Assembly (NCBI GenBank): GCA_009911175.1
Contig: QXWX01000049.1
Span: forward strand, 1-52,489
Length of the DNA: 52,489 nt
Direction of reading: 5' to 3'
Source of the DNA: Lachnospiraceae bacterium
GTDB taxonomy: Bacteria > Bacillota_A > Clostridia > Lachnospirales > Lachnospiraceae
Under the pieces are notes generated by a model that was given only the letters and a program-made list of their open reading frames with translations, had not been told where the DNA came from and did no database searches. The position numbers were made by a program, and so were the translations under genes. How positions within the stretch are numbered: position 1 is the first letter of the stretch; every line of letters begins with the position of its first letter. Positions 25,343-34,079 of this stretch are shown here, one piece after another.

Positions 25343-27616
25343 ATGAACAAGGAAAAAATCAGGCATCTCATTTCACAAATGACACTGGAGGAAAAAGCGG
25401 GACTCTGCTCCGGGGCAGACTTTTGGAGCACGAAGGGCGTGGAACGTCTGGGGATTCCCGCCGTGTCCGTCTCCGACGGCCCTCACGGACTGCGCAAGCA
25501 GAGCGGCGAGGCGGACCACCTGGGGCTCAATGAGAGCATCCGGGCAGTCTGCTTCCCGGCAGGCTGCGCCGTAGCGGCAAGCTTCGACCGGGAGCTGGCG
25601 AAAACACTGGGAGAGACCCTGGGAGAAGAGTGTCAGGCGGAGGACATCAGCACAATCCTGGGGCCGGCCATGAACATCAAGCGCTCCCCCCTGTGCGGAC
25701 GGAATTTTGAGTATTATTCCGAGGATCCGCTTTTATCTGCTGAGCTGGGCGCTGCTTATGTAAAGGGCGTTCAGAGCAAAAACGTAGGAACCAGCCCCAA
25801 ACATTTTATGGCAAACAACAAGGAATACCACCGGATGACCAGCGATTCCCGGATGGATGAGCGGACCATGCGGGAAATCTATCTGGCGTCCTTTGAGGGC
25901 ATGGTGAAACAGGCCCGGCCATGGACCATCATGAATTCCTATAACAAGCTGAACGGAACCTATCTCTGTGAAAACAAAGAGATCCTGACCGACATCCTAC
26001 GGAAGGAATGGGGCTTCGACGGCTATGTGATGACGGACTGGGGCGCTATGAACAACCGGGTCGAGGCTTTGCAGGCAGGCTGCAATCTGGAAATGCCCTC
26101 ATCCGGCGGAGCCACCGACGCGGAGATCGCGGCGGCAGTCCGGGAAGGAACCCTTTCGGAGGAGCTGCTGGATGACTCCTGTGAAGAGCTTTTGAACATC
26201 ATGTTCCGCTATGTGGAAAACAGAGATCCTTCTGCCCGGCTGGATCTGGAAAAGGATCATGAGACAGCAAGAAGGATTGCGGAGGAATGCATCGTGCTCC
26301 TGAAAAATGAGGAACAACTCCTGCCGTTATCCCCGAAAACAAAGACCGCCTTTATCGGTAAATATGCGGCGGCTCCCAGATACCAGGGCGGCGGCAGCTC
26401 CCACATCAACAGCTTCCGGGTGGAATCCGCGCTGGAGCAGGCAGAAAACTTTGCAGATGTGGTCTATGCGCAGGGCTATGATGACGCGGCAGATGTCAAG
26501 GATGAAGCCTTGCTCTCGGAAGCGGTGGAGGCGGCGAAGCATGCAAAAGCCGCGGTGATCTTTGCCGGACTGCCGGATGACTTTGAATCCGAGGGGTATG
26601 ACAGGAAACACCTCCGGATGCCGGACTGCCAGAACCGCCTCATCGAGGCTGTGGCGGAGGTCCAGCCCAATGTAGCGGTGGTCCTGCACAACGGAGCTCC
26701 CGTGGAAATGCCCTGGCTTTCGAAGGTAAAAGCAGTCCTGGAGGTCTATCTCGGAGGCCAGGCCGTAGGCAGCGCCGCGGCAAATGTCCTGTACGGAAAG
26801 GTGAATCCCGGAGGACGTCTTCCGGAGACCTTCCCGCTGCGTCTGCAGGATACGCCCTGCTTCCTGACATACGGAGGGGAAAACGACCGGTCCGAATACC
26901 GGGAAGGCGTATTCGCAGGCTATCGGTACTATACCTCCAAGGAGATGCCGGTGCTCTTCCCATTTGGATACGGACTGTCCTACACCACATTTGACTATCA
27001 GAATCTGCATGTGGAAAAGGACAGCATCAAAGAATCCGAGGGGCTGAAGGTTACGGTGGATGTGACAAACAAGGGAGACCGGGCCGGAAAAGAAGTGGTG
27101 CAGCTCTATGTATCCCCGAAAGACAGCAAAGCGATCCGTCCGGTCAGAGAGCTCCGCGGGTTTGAAAAGATCGAACTGCAGCCGGGAGAGACGAAAACGG
27201 TCAGCTTTACACTGGACAGCCGGGCATTTTCGTACTGGAATACAGAGATCCATGATTGGTATGCAGAGTCCGGGGATTATGAGATCCAGATCGGGAAGTC
27301 CGCCCATGAGATCCTGCTGCGCGAGGCGGTGCATGTAGAGTCGGAAAAGGCGATCCCCAAGACCTTCCATCTCAACTCCACTCTGGGCGAGATCCTGGCG
27401 GATCCGAAGGGTAAAATGATCATGGAGCAGGCTATGGGCGGCGCCATGGGGGCCGGTGCGGCGGAGATGGCAAAGAGCGCGGACAAGGATGACGCGATCA
27501 ATGCGGAAATGATGGCGGCGATGATGGAGGCTATGCCGCTGAGACAGCTATTGAGCTTTGTGCCGGGGGTGACGAAGGAATCACTGGAACAGCTGGTGGC
27601 GGCATTGAACGCCTGA
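25343..27616 (+). CDS. GH3 beta-glycosidase (beta-glucosidase type)
   Basis: Predicted 757-residue cytoplasmic GH3 enzyme that removes terminal beta-linked glucose (or a related sugar). The N-terminal TIM barrel has VSVSDGPHGLR and the nucleophile Asp232 in YVMTDWGAMNNR. The alpha/beta sandwich begins near CIVLLKNEEQLLPL, and a fibronectin-III-like domain has KEVVQLYVSPKDS. After this the protein continues with an ~80-residue Met/Ala-rich helical tail starting STLGEILADPKG and ending LVAALNA. A similar STLGEILA tail ends the second rhamnosidase. No signal peptide. AAAGGAAGAG precedes the ATG. It is followed 25 bases later by the sugar transporter, so import and cleavage are co-expressed. Confidence 0.94.
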   Translation: MNKEKIRHLISQMTLEEKAGLCSGADFWSTKGVERLGIPAVSVSDGPHGLRKQSGEADHLGLNESIRAVCFPAGCAVAASFDRELAKTLGETLGEECQAEDISTILGPAMNIKRSPLCGRNFEYYSEDPLLSAELGAAYVKGVQSKNVGTSPKHFMANNKEYHRMTSDSRMDERTMREIYLASFEGMVKQARPWTIMNSYNKLNGTYLCENKEILTDILRKEWGFDGYVMTDWGAMNNRVEALQAGCNLEMPSSGGATDAEIAAAVREGTLSEELLDDSCEELLNIMFRYVENRDPSARLDLEKDHETARRIAEECIVLLKNEEQLLPLSPKTKTAFIGKYAAAPRYQGGGSSHINSFRVESALEQAENFADVVYAQGYDDAADVKDEALLSEAVEAAKHAKAAVIFAGLPDDFESEGYDRKHLRMPDCQNRLIEAVAEVQPNVAVVLHNGAPVEMPWLSKVKAVLEVYLGGQAVGSAAANVLYGKVNPGGRLPETFPLRLQDTPCFLTYGGENDRSEYREGVFAGYRYYTSKEMPVLFPFGYGLSYTTFDYQNLHVEKDSIKESEGLKVTVDVTNKGDRAGKEVVQLYVSPKDSKAIRPVRELRGFEKIELQPGETKTVSFTLDSRAFSYWNTEIHDWYAESGDYEIQIGKSAHEILLREAVHVESEKAIPKTFHLNSTLGEILADPKGKMIMEQAMGGAMGAGAAEMAKSADKDDAINAEMMAAMMEAMPLRQLLSFVPGVTKESLEQLVAALNA

Positions 27617-27641
27617 AAAACAGAAAAAGGAGAGAGAAAAA

Positions 27642-29045
27642 ATGGCAAAGAAACCGTTAGGAAAAGACAAATTCGGAATCCAGAAGGTCATGCGTGTAGG
27701 CGATTATTTCGGGGACTCGCTGGGGCAGTTTTCGCTGAATGCGATCTCCGGCCTGGTAGGCCAGCTCACCTACTTCTATACAGACAAGGTGGGGCTGGCG
27801 GCAGGCGCGGTGGCGACTGCGTTCATGCTCACCAAGATCCTGGACGCGTTTACGGATCTGATCATGGGAAATATCATCGACCACACCAAACCGGGAAAAG
27901 AAAAATACCGGCCCTGGCTTTTAAAGATGGCGGTCCCGGCAGCCCTGCTGATCATACTGCTGTTTACGGTTCCGGCAAATGTAAGCCCAACGCTTCAGAT
28001 CATCTATATGTTTCTTACCAATTTCCTTCTGACCGCAGTGATCTATACGGCGATCGCGGTTCCCTACAGCGCGATCCAGGTTGTGCGGACCGCAAGCCAG
28101 GAGGAGCGCGGGACGATGGGAACCTTCCGCGCGGCGGCAGGCTATGTGTCCGGAATGATCATCGCGGTACTGACCATACCTTTGACCAATATCTTAGGCG
28201 GCGATCAGGGCGCATGGATCAAATACGGATTTGGGTTCGGACTGGCGGCTCTGCTATGCCTGCTTTTGTGCTATGCAAGAAGCAAGGAAACGAATCCGGC
28301 CGCAGAGGTGAAGCCGGAGGAGGACGAGGAGGAGCAGATCCCATTTGGGGAAGCGGTAGGAAAGCTGTTCCGGAATAAATACTGGGTGATGGTGCTGGTA
28401 TTAAGCCTGTGCGCCAATGTGACATACGGCCTGGCCAATTCCGCGGGAACCTATTATGCGAAATGGATCTATGGAAATGACAACCTGATCGGGATCCAGG
28501 GAGCGATCGGAATGATCCCCACACTGCTGGGATTCATACTGGTAGGTCCCATGATCAAGAAGCTGGGAGTTACAAAGACACTGCGGGTATCCTTCTTCCT
28601 GGGAATGGCGGCCAATGTGCTCCGTCTGCTGAATCCGTACCACTTCTGGATGAACACGATCCTGGGATGCTTCGGGACATTTTCCAATATTCCGATGATG
28701 TGTCTGCTGGGGGTACTGACGGCGATGTCCATTGACTATAATGAGTATCAATTCGGACAGCGCATGGTGGCACGCTCCCAGAGCGCGGCAAGCTTCGGAT
28801 GCAAGGTGGGGACCGGTGTCGGAGCCTCCCTGGTAGGCTGGTGCTTGGGCATTGCCAGCTACGACCCTAATGCGGCGGCTTTGACGGCAGGAACAAAATA
28901 CGCGATCTTCACATTCAACATTTATATTCCGATCATACTGTTTGCGGTGATGTTCTTCGTATCGCTGAAATTCGATCTGGAAAAGCGGATGCCGGAGATC
29001 CATGCAAAGATCGCGGAGCGCAAGGCAGCAGGCAGCGCGGAGTAA
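27642..29045 (+). CDS. GPH-family glycoside/cation symporter (MFS)
   Basis: Predicted 467-residue membrane transporter with 12 helices. Hallmarks of the glycoside-pentoside-hexuronide family are VMRVGDYFGDSLGQFSLNAI near the start, DAFTDLIMGNIIDHTKPGKE, and KYRPWLL. These import sugars or glycosides with Na+ or H+. AAAGGAGAGAG precedes the ATG. Because the two rhamnosidases and the GH3 enzyme lack signal peptides, an intact glycoside must enter the cell, and this is the obvious importer. Substrate specificity cannot be read from sequence. Confidence 0.92.
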   Translation: MAKKPLGKDKFGIQKVMRVGDYFGDSLGQFSLNAISGLVGQLTYFYTDKVGLAAGAVATAFMLTKILDAFTDLIMGNIIDHTKPGKEKYRPWLLKMAVPAALLIILLFTVPANVSPTLQIIYMFLTNFLLTAVIYTAIAVPYSAIQVVRTASQEERGTMGTFRAAAGYVSGMIIAVLTIPLTNILGGDQGAWIKYGFGFGLAALLCLLLCYARSKETNPAAEVKPEEDEEEQIPFGEAVGKLFRNKYWVMVLVLSLCANVTYGLANSAGTYYAKWIYGNDNLIGIQGAIGMIPTLLGFILVGPMIKKLGVTKTLRVSFFLGMAANVLRLLNPYHFWMNTILGCFGTFSNIPMMCLLGVLTAMSIDYNEYQFGQRMVARSQSAASFGCKVGTGVGASLVGWCLGIASYDPNAAALTAGTKYAIFTFNIYIPIILFAVMFFVSLKFDLEKRMPEIHAKIAERKAAGSAE

Positions 29046-29138
29046 AGCGGCTTTAAATGGGGCGGATTGTCTGCTGTGAGCGCCGCAGGTATGTACGGAA
29101 GAGGGAAGCTGTAAAATGAATCAGGAGCAGGAGGATTT

Positions 29139-29427
29139 ATGGAAAAATTAACGGTAAAAGGAACAAGGTTTGTAGACGGATCCGGCAGGGAAGTGCTGCT
29201 GCAGGGAATCAATTTTGTCTGCAAGGAAAAGAAGCTGGGCTATTTGTGGCCCGATCACAGGAGATTGTTTTCCTGGTTTGCCCGGAGCGGAGCATCCGGC
29301 GGACTGCGGCATGTGGCATGAAGCATACCTGCGCAGCGAAGCGATCATCAACGCAGAGGACCATTTTTGGAAGAATGACCCTGCAGAGGACGGGATTGGA
29401 CGTGTAAACGGGCCTATCCTGCGGTGA
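29139..29427 (+). pseudogene. GH5-like glycosidase remnant
   Basis: A good ribosome site (AGGAGG) precedes ATG 29139 and the frame begins KGTRFVDGSGREVLLQGINF with VCKEKKLGYLWPD, the usual opening of endoglycoceramidase-like GH5 enzymes. It then reads LFSWFARSGA and shifts frame. In another frame 29314-29427 gives WHEAYLRSEAIINAEDHFWK and DPAEDGIG, a later block of the same family. The catalytic core between the two (GVRLG, DMHQD blocks) is deleted. The gene was probably the third member of the GH3-transporter operon and is now dead. Confidence 0.7.
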
Positions 29428-29480
29428 CGGAAGGAGAACTGAGACACTATCATTACGACCGGCAGCATGGATATGTGACC

Positions 29481-30701
29481 TCAGCGTTCCTCCGGCAGCA
29501 GATCCTTGCCGTGCGGCGCGGGATTTTTCCGGTACTGCAGGGGCGTGATCTTGTACTGCTTTTTAAAGGCTGTCTGAAAATGGCTCTGGCTGGAGAAGCA
29601 GAGATAGCTGCTGATGACACTTAAAGGCTTGTCCGTAAACTGCAGCAGCTGCCTGCTTTCTTCCAGCCTGCACCGGAGAATATACGCGCTCAGGGAAAAG
29701 CCCATCTGTTCCTTGAAGTAGGTGGAAAAATAGGAACGGCTGAATCCTACATATTCCGCCACGTCGCTGACCGTGATCGGCCTGTTCGTATTCTGCTGGA
29801 CAAACCGGAGCGCGCGCAGGAGGAGTTCGTCGGAGGTGCCCGGCAGGAAACACTCCTGCACCTTCCCGGCAAAGTCCAGCAGCATCTGAAAACTCAGTGC
29901 ATTCAGGGTGGCCGGATCATTGGTCTGTTCGGCCGTCCGGATATACAGGTCGGAGATCTGAAATGCGGTATCCGTATCCACTCCGCTTTTGATCGCGGAT
30001 CTGGTGGCCAGGGTGGTCATAACGATGAGTGTGTTTTTGATCTGCCGCAGCTGCGTGGGAGCAACCACTCCCGCCTGAATGACCGCGTCTGTGAATGTCA
30101 TGTTCTTTAACCCGTCTATATTTCCTGTCTCTATATAATGTAAGATCAGCGATTCTACCTCATAAGAATTATTGTGGGTAAAGGTCTCCTTCTGTTCGTA
30201 TGTTTTTTCTACATGCTGTGCGGAAATCTCCCCGGAATCAGGTTTTAAAATATCGGAGAGCTCCAGCTTTTTGTGATTGACAATATAGTTTACCAGAAGC
30301 ATTTTTGTGAGGAAGGAGGTCAGCGATACCGGAGGGATGAACTGAAAGAAGCCCTGAAAAAACGCTCGGTCCTCCTGCGCCACGATATAATCGGCATACA
30401 TATGGTGGAAATCCGAGTCCGTAAAAGGAATGTGGTTGACCGGGCCGGCAAGGATCCAAAGCCTAGGGGGGGTGCTTGCGTGTACAGAGGCATATAAGAT
30501 CCCGTAGTCCGTGAAAAGGTAGGAAATGGCCTCTGCATTTTCGAAAAGAGCGTCCCGGTATCGGGCAGGGGGATAGACGCAGGCCAGCTGCGTATCGGGA
30601 AACGCAAAGAGAAGCTCCGTATTTTGATACAGGTAAAAGGGGATATTCGTATCCTGATAAAACATCTGGCAAAGGGTTTTCAGATCATCGATTCGGTTCA
30701 T
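29481..30701 (-). CDS. AraC-family transcriptional regulator of the glycoside locus
   Basis: Predicted 406-residue regulator. The N-terminal ~290 residues are a non-cupin sensor of the PAS-like kind frequent in Lachnospiraceae AraC proteins (FYLYQNTELLFAFPDTQLAC). The C-terminal ~100 residues hold both helix-turn-helix motifs: VSDVAEYVGFSRSYFSTYFK and SVISSYLCFSSQSHFQTAFK. AGGAGG lies 7 bases before ATG 30701. It is divergent from the second rhamnosidase and sits among four operators with 20-bp-spaced half-sites, the spacing expected for an AraC dimer on one face of DNA. It is therefore the best candidate activator of both GH78 genes, the reductase fusion and GH3-transporter. The inducer is unknown. 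Confidence 0.9.
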   Translation of the reverse strand: MNRIDDLKTLCQMFYQDTNIPFYLYQNTELLFAFPDTQLACVYPPARYRDALFENAEAISYLFTDYGILYASVHASTPPRLWILAGPVNHIPFTDSDFHHMYADYIVAQEDRAFFQGFFQFIPPVSLTSFLTKMLLVNYIVNHKKLELSDILKPDSGEISAQHVEKTYEQKETFTHNNSYEVESLILHYIETGNIDGLKNMTFTDAVIQAGVVAPTQLRQIKNTLIVMTTLATRSAIKSGVDTDTAFQISDLYIRTAEQTNDPATLNALSFQMLLDFAGKVQECFLPGTSDELLLRALRFVQQNTNRPITVSDVAEYVGFSRSYFSTYFKEQMGFSLSAYILRCRLEESRQLLQFTDKPLSVISSYLCFSSQSHFQTAFKKQYKITPLQYRKNPAPHGKDLLPEER

Positions 30702-30768
30702 GGGGCGGCCTCCTGTCTGGAACTGCTGTGATTTATGGATATGATAGCAGAAACAGGACAGGATATCA

Positions 30769-30830
30769 AATGAATTTATAATATATCGAACAAATCTGAA
30801 AGAATCAGAGGCGGAAATCAGGTAGAATCA
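30769..30830 (+). promoter_or_regulatory. AraC-type operator and promoter of rhamnosidase 2
   Basis: A weaker half-site AATGAATTTATAAT (30769) and a good one AACAAATCTGAAAGA (30789) are 20 bp apart. GGTAGAATCA with -10 TAGAAT follows at the 32-base offset. It lies in the intergenic region shared with the divergent AraC gene, which it may also control. The leader to ATG 30925 is ~95 bases. Confidence 0.65.
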
Positions 30831-30924
30831 TTGACAGATTGAAAGCTTCCCCCGAGAACTGGCGGTATTGTCTTATCACAGCAGGCTTATGGAAGTTTCG
30901 TAAAAAAGAAAAAAGGAGAAAGAT

Positions 30925-33753
30925 ATGAAATTATATGATCTGAGGACAGAATACAGAGTAAACCCGATCGGGATCGGCAGGATACACCCGAGATTCTCAT
31001 GGAAAATGGAGTCCAAGCAGGCAGATACGGTGCAGAAATCCTGCCGCATCCAGGTCAGGACCGGGGAAAAAATGGTTTGGGATCACAGCGAGGAAAGCGA
31101 GACTTCCGTACTGATCCCCTATGCCGGAACAGAGCTGGAACCGGAAACCCGATATCATGTGACTGTGGAGGTGACGGACAACCACGGAAATACGGCGTCG
31201 GAAACCATGACCTTTGAAACCGGAATCTTCCGGCCGGAGGAATTTCAGGCGAAGATGATCACCCATGATTTTCCGGAGGAGGAAACGGCATGTCCGGTCT
31301 TTTACAGGACATTTCCTTTAAAGGGAGCGGTGAAGCAGGCCAGGCTCTATTCTACGGCATGGGGAGTCTATGAGGCGTACCTGAATGGAGCGCGTATCGG
31401 GGACGAGCGCATGGCGCCCGGGTGGACCAGCTACCATCACCGCCTGCAATACCAGATCCACGATGTTACGGAGCTGCTGCGGAACGGATGTGGAAATGTG
31501 TCCCAAAATAAAAATCCGGAGCAGGACCGGCTGGATACTCAAAACAAGGTACCAAAACAGGCGGCATTGGAGATGATTGTCGGAAACGGCTGGTATAAAG
31601 GCATATTCGGTTTCATGCTGCAGAGCAGTCTTTACGGCAGCCGGACCGGTGCCTTTGCGGAGCTCCATCTTCTCTATGAGGACGGCAGCCGGGAAGTGAT
31701 CTGTACGGATGAGGCCTGGAAGGTGAGAACCGGAGAGATCCGATACAGCGAGATCTACATGGGAGAAACCATAGATACGGATCAGCCCGAGATCAGGGAG
31801 GGTCATGTATCCGTGGCTGAGTTCGACAAATCAATACTGACCGCCCAGGAAAATGAACCGGTGCGCATCACGGAGCGGATCCCGGCAAAGGAACTGATCG
31901 TCACGCCGAAGGGAGAAAAGCTGGTGGATTTCGGACAGAACCTGACCGGTGCCGCAGAGATCCGGGTGCACGGAAAAAAGGGACAGAAAATTGTCATCCG
32001 CCATGCGGAGGTTCTGGACAAGGACGGCAACTTTTATCCCGATACCCTGCGCCAGGCAAAATCCATTGACACCTATATCTGCAGCGGAGAAGAGCAGACG
32101 TTCCTGCCTCATTTTACATTTCACGGATTCCGTTATCTCTGTGTGGAAGGGCTTGACGAGCTGTCCACAGATCAGTTTACGGCCTGCGTGATGCATTCCG
32201 ATATGGAGAAAACCGGAACGTTTTTCTGTTCCAACCCGAAGGTCAATCAGCTCCAGAGCAATATTTCCTGGGGACAGAGGGGCAATTTTCTGGATATTCC
32301 GACAGACTGCCCTCAGCGGGACGAACGGCTGGGATGGACCGGGGATGCCCAGATATTCTCCTGGACGGCAGCATTTCACCGAAATACGGCTTTATTTTTC
32401 AGCAAATGGATGCGGGATGTGGCGGCGGAATCCTCCCTGGAAAAAGGAGTCCCCCATGTGGTGCCGGACATCCTGGGGCAGTACAGCTCTTCGGCGTGGA
32501 GCGACGTGGCGGTGATCGTTCCCTGGGTCGTGTATCAGATCTACGGCGATAAGGGGATTCTGGAGGAATCCTGGAAATGCATGCACGAGTGGGTAGACTA
32601 TATCCGAAGCCAGTGCGGCGAAAACGGGCTCTGGCAGAGCGGCTTCCAGTACGGGGACTGGCTGGCGCTGGACAAGGAGGAGAGCGCGGATCGGACCGGG
32701 GCAACGGATAAATATTTCATCGCAAACGCCTATTATCTGTATGTGACCGACCTGGTGAAGCGGACTGCGGAGGCGCTGGGCCTTGGGGAGGCTGCGAAGG
32801 TATATCAGGAGCTGTATGACAACACCCTGGAAGCATTCCGCCAGGAATACTATACCAATACGGGAAGGATTGTCAGCGAGACCCAGACCGGGGCGGTGCT
32901 GTCCCTGTATTTTGACCTGGCCCGCGAGAAGGACCGGGAACGGATCCTGCAGACCCTGCGGACCAATATCGAAAATCATAAGAACCACCTGGCAACCGGT
33001 TTCGTGGGTACGCCGTACCTGTGCCATGCATTGTCCGAGAACGGGGCTCATGACCTTGCGGCGGCATTATTTATGAAGGAAGATTATCCGTCCTGGCTGT
33101 ATGCGGTCAACAAAGGGGCGACCACCATCTGGGAACGCTGGAATTCCATCCTGCCGGACGGCAGCTTTGACGTGTCGGGAATGAATTCCCTGAACCACTA
33201 TGCCTACGGCTCCATCGGGGACTGGATGTACCGGAAGGTGGCAGGAGTCAGCCAGCTGGAACCGGGCTACAAACGGTTCCGGGTGCAGCCCATGTTTGTG
33301 AAAGGGATTGAAGAGGCCGGGATCGAATTTGAATCCGTCTACGGGAAGATCTTGAGTCAATGGAGCTGCAGGGATGGAAAGATCCGGGTACATGTGGAGG
33401 TTCCGGCCAATACCTCGGCGGAGATCTGGCTTCCGGAAAAGGACGGAGCGATCAAGGCCGGCTCCGGGATCCATGAATACGAATATGAGACAGAGACCAG
33501 CCTTGCCTTTGAACGGTTCAGCATGGACAGCACGCTGGGAGAAATCCTGGCAGAGCCGCTGGCGGTAGAGATGTTCAACCAGATGGCGCCGGGCATGCTG
33601 GAGAATCCGATGCTTGCCATGGCGCATCAGATGACCATGGCGGAGCTGTGCGCGCAGGCGGCGGAGGCGAAGCCGCTGTATGAGGCGGTGATCGGGGCGC
33701 TGAATCAGCAGGAGATTGCGGATGCAAATGCAAACTCAAAAAAAATGCAATAA
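30925..33753 (+). CDS. Alpha-L-rhamnosidase, GH78 (second copy)
   Basis: Predicted 942-residue cytoplasmic GH78 enzyme, clearly diverged from the first copy. It starts LYDLRTEYRVNPIGIGRIHP. The canonical acid-region motif DCPQRDERLGWTGD is at residues 461-474 and ATTIWERWN carries Glu737. A hydrophilic Asn/Gln-rich insert (SQNKNPEQDRLDTQNKVPKQ, nucleotides 31501-31560) interrupts an N-terminal beta domain. After the usual C-terminal beta domain the protein carries an extra ~75-residue helical tail beginning STLGEILAEPLAV, similar to the tail of the neighbouring GH3. AAAAGGAGAAAG precedes the ATG. Two GH78 enzymes under one control suggest different rhamnose linkages or aglycones. Confidence 0.93.
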   Translation: MKLYDLRTEYRVNPIGIGRIHPRFSWKMESKQADTVQKSCRIQVRTGEKMVWDHSEESETSVLIPYAGTELEPETRYHVTVEVTDNHGNTASETMTFETGIFRPEEFQAKMITHDFPEEETACPVFYRTFPLKGAVKQARLYSTAWGVYEAYLNGARIGDERMAPGWTSYHHRLQYQIHDVTELLRNGCGNVSQNKNPEQDRLDTQNKVPKQAALEMIVGNGWYKGIFGFMLQSSLYGSRTGAFAELHLLYEDGSREVICTDEAWKVRTGEIRYSEIYMGETIDTDQPEIREGHVSVAEFDKSILTAQENEPVRITERIPAKELIVTPKGEKLVDFGQNLTGAAEIRVHGKKGQKIVIRHAEVLDKDGNFYPDTLRQAKSIDTYICSGEEQTFLPHFTFHGFRYLCVEGLDELSTDQFTACVMHSDMEKTGTFFCSNPKVNQLQSNISWGQRGNFLDIPTDCPQRDERLGWTGDAQIFSWTAAFHRNTALFFSKWMRDVAAESSLEKGVPHVVPDILGQYSSSAWSDVAVIVPWVVYQIYGDKGILEESWKCMHEWVDYIRSQCGENGLWQSGFQYGDWLALDKEESADRTGATDKYFIANAYYLYVTDLVKRTAEALGLGEAAKVYQELYDNTLEAFRQEYYTNTGRIVSETQTGAVLSLYFDLAREKDRERILQTLRTNIENHKNHLATGFVGTPYLCHALSENGAHDLAAALFMKEDYPSWLYAVNKGATTIWERWNSILPDGSFDVSGMNSLNHYAYGSIGDWMYRKVAGVSQLEPGYKRFRVQPMFVKGIEEAGIEFESVYGKILSQWSCRDGKIRVHVEVPANTSAEIWLPEKDGAIKAGSGIHEYEYETETSLAFERFSMDSTLGEILAEPLAVEMFNQMAPGMLENPMLAMAHQMTMAELCAQAAEAKPLYEAVIGALNQQEIADANANSKKMQ

Positions 33754-33846
33754 AATGGTGAGAGCTTTGCCCCTTACGGCAGCCGCAAAATAGCCGTGCA
33801 AGTATGACTGCCTGGCGCTTTGCGGGAATAGAGTGATATATCAGCC

Positions 33847-33884
33847 AACCGGCTCCTGCGGGAAATCTGCGGGAGCCGGTTTTA
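33847..33884 (+). terminator. Terminator closing the glycoside locus
   Basis: AACCGGCTCC pairs with GGAGCCGGTT, followed by TTATC. The surrounding 33754-34079 (326 bases) shows no gene; a weak promoter for the following gene may lie near 34010-34040. Confidence 0.75.
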
Positions 33885-34079
33885 TCATCGTATGCAGAAA
33901 AGCTGCCGGTTTTCTATATGGAAAGAACGCAGAAGATATGTTATACTGCAATTAAGCTGTTCCACTTTATTTCTGGACTTTCAAGGAACAGAAGAATACA
34001 GACCAGATTGTCCATAGTATAAAAGAACATGTTCCAATCAGTGGGCTGTATGTTTAGTGGTAGAAAGGAGCACAACTAC

